Shown here piece by piece: positions 61,524 through 64,000 of a DNA stretch of 64,000 bases (the first letter of the stretch is position 1; each line of letters starts with the position of its first letter). Source of the DNA: Schlesneria sp. DSM 10557 (GTDB lineage Bacteria > Planctomycetota > Planctomycetia > Planctomycetales > Planctomycetaceae); contig NZ_CP124747.1 of the NCBI RefSeq assembly GCF_041860085.1, positions 5,789,001-5,853,000 of the forward strand. Direction: 5' to 3'. The notes below the pieces were generated by a model, which worked only from the letters and a program-made list of their open reading frames with translations, was not told the origin of the DNA and did not search any database. A program made the translations under genes and the position numbers.

Positions 61524-61812
61524 GATTTTCTGACCCCGCTTTCAAACGGATGTGTCAGCCGCCATCAGGAAGGTCAAATTGGCGGAAGGTGTTGAAGTGG
61601 CTTTTCCTCCTCAACTCTCTGCGATTGTGGGTAAGTCGAATCCTTCGGCGGAACAGCTTTTGACACCTGCCCCGCTTTCTGTTCGTCTGAAATTTTCTTT
61701 CGTTTTGTCGATCGTCCGACTGTTCGTTCGACCATGGTGTGAGGAGATCGGCACGGTGACGTTCGGCCGAGTACGACCTTGAGTGTAAACGGGTGCCACA
61801 GGGGAATGCATC

Positions 61813-62193
61813 ATGCGCGTCATGGTATTGGGGAAGGCGAGCAAAGATACCGAAGCGGGGGCGATGCCCTCTCCGCAGGCGTGGGAGGCGATGGAACGGT
61901 TTAACGAGGAATTGCTTAAGGCGGGGATCGTGCTGGCTGGCGAAGGCCTGATGCCGAGTGCAAAAGGGGTGCGAATTCGCTATTCCGGCAAGGATCGGCA
62001 CGTGATGCAGGGGCCGTTCGCGGAAACAAAGGAAATCGTCGCGGGATACTCGATCTGGGATGTACAATCGATCGACGAGGCCATCGACTGGGCGAAACGC
62101 TGTCCCCTGGAGGATGGCGCCGAGGTCGAAATACGCCCGATTTTTTCGTATTCGGAAGAGGATGTCAGCGAGATTTTGACTTCGCCTCAGTGA
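61813..62193 (+). CDS. YCII-related (DGPF-type) protein
   Basis: 126 residues with GGGGAA before the ATG. It opens MRVMVLGKASKDTEAGAMPS, has an EGLMPSAKGVRIRYSGKD core, then QGPFAETKEIVAGYSIWDV, the position of the DGPF motif, and EIRPIFSYSEED at the end. YCII-like ferredoxin-fold proteins include small hydrolase- or lyase-like enzymes and partners of ECF sigma factors. No sigma factor adjoins it here. It lies between two copies of a dispersed repeat. Confidence 0.9.
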   Translation: MRVMVLGKASKDTEAGAMPSPQAWEAMERFNEELLKAGIVLAGEGLMPSAKGVRIRYSGKDRHVMQGPFAETKEIVAGYSIWDVQSIDEAIDWAKRCPLEDGAEVEIRPIFSYSEEDVSEILTSPQ

Positions 62194-62199
62194 CCCCTG

Positions 62200-62237
62200 T
62201 GGAACCGGTATCCTGCCAGTTTCAGGATTTTCTGACC
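62200..62237 (+). repeat. Partial copy of the dispersed repeat (right end only)
   Basis: About 38 bases match the right end of copy 1 with two differences in the hairpin part (GGAACCGGTATCCTGCC...), followed by the identical CAGGATTTTCTGACC. It lies seven bases after the YCII stop. Confidence 0.7.
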
Positions 62238-62355
62238 ACTCCGCTGCAGGCGGGCACAAAAAAGGCACTACCGAAAAGCGGCGGGGCTCCGCGTCTCCTT
62301 TTGAACATCCCTGCCAACGGTCAAATTGGAATCTTCGTGTGGGGTCCGGGGAGAA

Positions 62356-62494
62356 AGTGATCGATCCGCCGATGACGCAGAGCGACGCAGATTTCAAGGA
62401 CAAGAGAAACCTCTGCGAAAATCGGCGCAATCTGCGGATCAATCGTGTCTGGGAACGCCGTTTCAATGTGGAATCGGCATCCTGCCGGTTTCAG
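62356..62494 (+). repeat. Dispersed ~139-bp repeat, copy 2
   Basis: Gap-free match to 61385-61523. It includes the ACGCAGAGCGACGCAGAT core and the same terminal hairpin. The two copies bracket the YCII gene in direct orientation. Confidence 0.85.
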
Positions 62495-62596
62495 CTCTTC
62501 TCCGCTGACACCAAGGCGGTCGCGGAACCGGTGAGGAACTCGAAATTCTTGAGCTGACTGTCCCATTTTTTCCCGTCGTCCAGTATTGTGATTAAC

Positions 62597-62643
62597 TTGC
62601 GACAAAAAAATATGTTGACACGATGTCGCAATGAGCGTAGTCT
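62597..62643 (+). promoter_or_regulatory. Promoter embedded in a TTGCGACA/TGTCGCAA palindrome
   Basis: TTGACA (62615-62620) and TAGTCT (62638-62643) are 17 bases apart, a good sigma70-type promoter. The -35 lies between the arms of an inverted repeat, TTGCGACA (62597-62604) and TGTCGCAA (62624-62631), so the right arm falls in the promoter spacer. A repressor bound there would block the promoter. A TTGCGACA half-site also occurs at 4277 inside the tRNA element. Confidence 0.6.
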
Positions 62644-62680
62644 CTGAAGCCATCATGAGCGATTCACAAGGGAATCCGCG

Positions 62681-63802
62681 TTGAGCAGGTGGGGGGGGGC
62701 TGGGGCGATGCTGCTGGAAGTGATGAGTGGGGTTGAGTCGCGACCGCTGGAGTGGGTTTGGGAGGGCGTGGTCCCGCTTGGGAAACTGACGCTGCTGATT
62801 GGCGAGCCGGGAATCGGGAAAAGTCTGGTCGCGATGGATACCATTGCACGAGCGACACAGGGGCGACAAGGGCTGGCCGAAGATCCCCGCGGGCTGCCGG
62901 GCGATGTGATCCTGTTTGCGGGTGAGGATGATCTTTGCAGCACGATCCGTCCACGGCTGGATGCTGCGGGAGCTGTCATCGAGCGCGTCAGTGTCGTCCA
63001 GAATTTTGATGTCGACTCACTGGCACCTTCGTCTTACGAGCGACCGAGGCTGGATGAAGATCTCTCGATCGAGATGCTCGAGTGCTGTCTGCAAGGGAAC
63101 CGGGAAGCGAACCAGCCTGTCCAACTGATCGTCATCGATCCGATCAATTGTTATCTGGATCACATCGACAGCCAGCATGAAGACCGGGTTCGGGTGATGG
63201 CGTCTAAACTGGCGGATCTGGCACAGCGGTGCAATGTCGCCATTCTGCTGATCGCTCAACCTGCCCGAGTGGGGATTGGCAAGCGAGGGGCCTGGATGCC
63301 GACAACCCGCGTGTTTGCGAAAGCGGCTCGCTCGGTCTGGCTCGTCACACAGGACCCTGATGACGGGCAGCGTCGATTACTGCTTCCCATCAAAACGAAC
63401 CTCTGCGCGTTGCCCCCGGGGTTTGGGTTTCAAATTCACAATCAGGCCATCGTGTGGGAGACGGACTCCGTGTCGATGACGGCGGAGCAGTATCTGGAAG
63501 AGTCTCAAGAGCAGCAGCGAGTTCAGGTCCGCCAGAAATCGAGCGAGCTGACGCGCGTGGTCGACTGGTTGCGGGCCCGGCTCAGTCAGGGAGAGGTCCC
63601 TTCATCGCTGCTTCGGGAGGAAGCCGCGGAGTTTCAGATCACCGAAGCGACGTTGCGGCGTGCATTGCGGTTGTTGAATTGCCAGAAGTCCAAAGAAAAA
63701 TGTGCCACAGGTCGCTGGTTCTGGCGACTCCCGGAGCCGTGGGACGAGGCAGCTGGGGCGAATGTCGAAGTTGCTCAACCTGCTCAAATTGAGCAACTTT
63801 AA
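62681..63802 (+). CDS. RepA/RecA-like AAA ATPase
   Basis: 373 residues from TTG 62681, preceded by AAGGGAA at seven bases; ATG 62708 is the alternative. Walker A LLIGEPGIGKSLVAMD, a following VILFAGEDDLCSTIRPRL, Walker B QLIVIDPINCYLDH, then LLIAQPAR. This is the hexameric RepA/AAA_25 pattern of plasmid and phage replicative helicases. The C-terminal 100 residues look like a winged helix (SLLREEAAEFQITEATLRRA). A ten-codon ORF (62655-62684) overlaps the TTG start. Such ATPases are often followed by a primase-polymerase gene; the window ends first. It may belong to an accessory element. Confidence 0.8.
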   Translation: MSRWGGAGAMLLEVMSGVESRPLEWVWEGVVPLGKLTLLIGEPGIGKSLVAMDTIARATQGRQGLAEDPRGLPGDVILFAGEDDLCSTIRPRLDAAGAVIERVSVVQNFDVDSLAPSSYERPRLDEDLSIEMLECCLQGNREANQPVQLIVIDPINCYLDHIDSQHEDRVRVMASKLADLAQRCNVAILLIAQPARVGIGKRGAWMPTTRVFAKAARSVWLVTQDPDDGQRRLLLPIKTNLCALPPGFGFQIHNQAIVWETDSVSMTAEQYLEESQEQQRVQVRQKSSELTRVVDWLRARLSQGEVPSSLLREEAAEFQITEATLRRALRLLNCQKSKEKCATGRWFWRLPEPWDEAAGANVEVAQPAQIEQL

Positions 63803-63857
63803 AACCGCAGAATCGCCCTGAAAACAGGGAAGTTGCTCAACTCGTTCAACTTGCTCA
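63768..63857 (+). repeat. Cluster of TTGCTCAA repeats at the ATPase 3' end
   Basis: AAGTTGCTCAA (63768-63778) and TTGAGCAACTT (63789-63799) form an 11-bp inverted repeat within the last codons. AAGTTGCTCAA recurs directly at 63830-63840, and CTTGCTCAA follows at 63850-63858, before a T7 run. It may act as a terminator, or the repeats may be iterons or a binding array downstream of a replication-type gene. Confidence 0.5.
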
Positions 63858-64000
63858 ACACATTTTTTTCCGCGTGACAACAGAGGAGCAAGAGCGGGTC
63901 ATGTTAGGACGGTCGAGTCGCTGTTTCGAACGGTCAGTGACTGCGGAAACCAGATGGTCCCACCTGGTCGGTCTGACCACTGTTATGGCAGAAAGTGTCA

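Noticed and set aside
63768-63858. CRISPR-like array from repeated TTGCTCAA
   Set aside because: The units are only 8-11 bases, irregularly spaced and partly inverted, with no spacers of uniform length.

Overview
The window looks like a chromosomal segment of a planctomycete (Planctomycetota, probably Planctomycetales). This rests on a partial gene for the small basic protein shared by Chlamydiae, Verrucomicrobia and Planctomycetes at the left edge, a DUF1559 pseudopilin-like protein with a trailing lipoprotein, a DUF1571 protein, a fused aroD-aroE gene, a ceramidase-type protein and NHL-repeat and haem c proteins. Genes are spread over both strands with long intergenic gaps and few operons, apart from one metal-uptake operon and the inserted element.

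Region 1 (471-17037) is an integrated mobile element. It sits in the 3' part of a tRNA-Gln(UUG) gene and is bounded by perfect 57-bp direct repeats. A tyrosine integrase lies beside the right repeat. The tightly overlapping minus-strand genes include an AlpA/Xis-like HTH protein, a phage-type replication protein, a DnaB-type helicase, many small zinc-ribbon proteins, a terminase-small-subunit-like protein and a protein with an HExxH motif. Two stem-loop terminators split this strand into modules. A divergent region near 4.0-4.3 kb holds interlocking inverted repeats (a possible attenuator or pseudoknot leader). It separates a six-gene leftward operon of unknown function from a rightward trio ending in a Panacea-domain (antitoxin-like) protein. 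I see no capsid, portal, large terminase or tail genes, so the element resembles a phage satellite or small integrative element more than a complete prophage.

Region 2 (17-49 kb) is mostly core chromosome: AroDE, MutL with an intact endonuclease motif, a VWA/GATase-type membrane protein, an SDR oxidoreductase, a thioredoxin-fold protein, a VF530-type protein, an SbcD-like/YhaN-like pair in which the phosphoesterase half has lost its metal ligands, two ~30-residue very basic proteins, MoxR, MurA, ArgH, a calcineurin-type phosphoesterase, a flavin-dependent halogenase-like enzyme, a DUF3365 haem protein, an O-antigen-ligase/TPR membrane protein, a secreted protein, an NHL-repeat protein and a di-haem cytochrome c peroxidase.

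Region 3 (50-57 kb) is a likely metal-chelate (iron/haem/cobalamin-type) uptake locus. It runs PepSY-TM protein, DUF1559 protein, lipoprotein, substrate-binding protein, FecCD-type permease and ATPase, the last three with overlapping ends. It is followed on the opposite strand by two tandem paralogues of a family I do not recognise, then an MFS transporter and a ceramidase-like protein.

Region 4 (61.2-64 kb) has a ~139-bp dispersed repeat present twice around a YCII-family gene, and a RepA/RecA-like AAA ATPase gene. That ATPase has a sigma70-like promoter inside a long palindrome, a tiny overlapping upstream ORF and TTGCTCAA repeats at its 3' end. It may be the start of a second accessory region that continues past the window.
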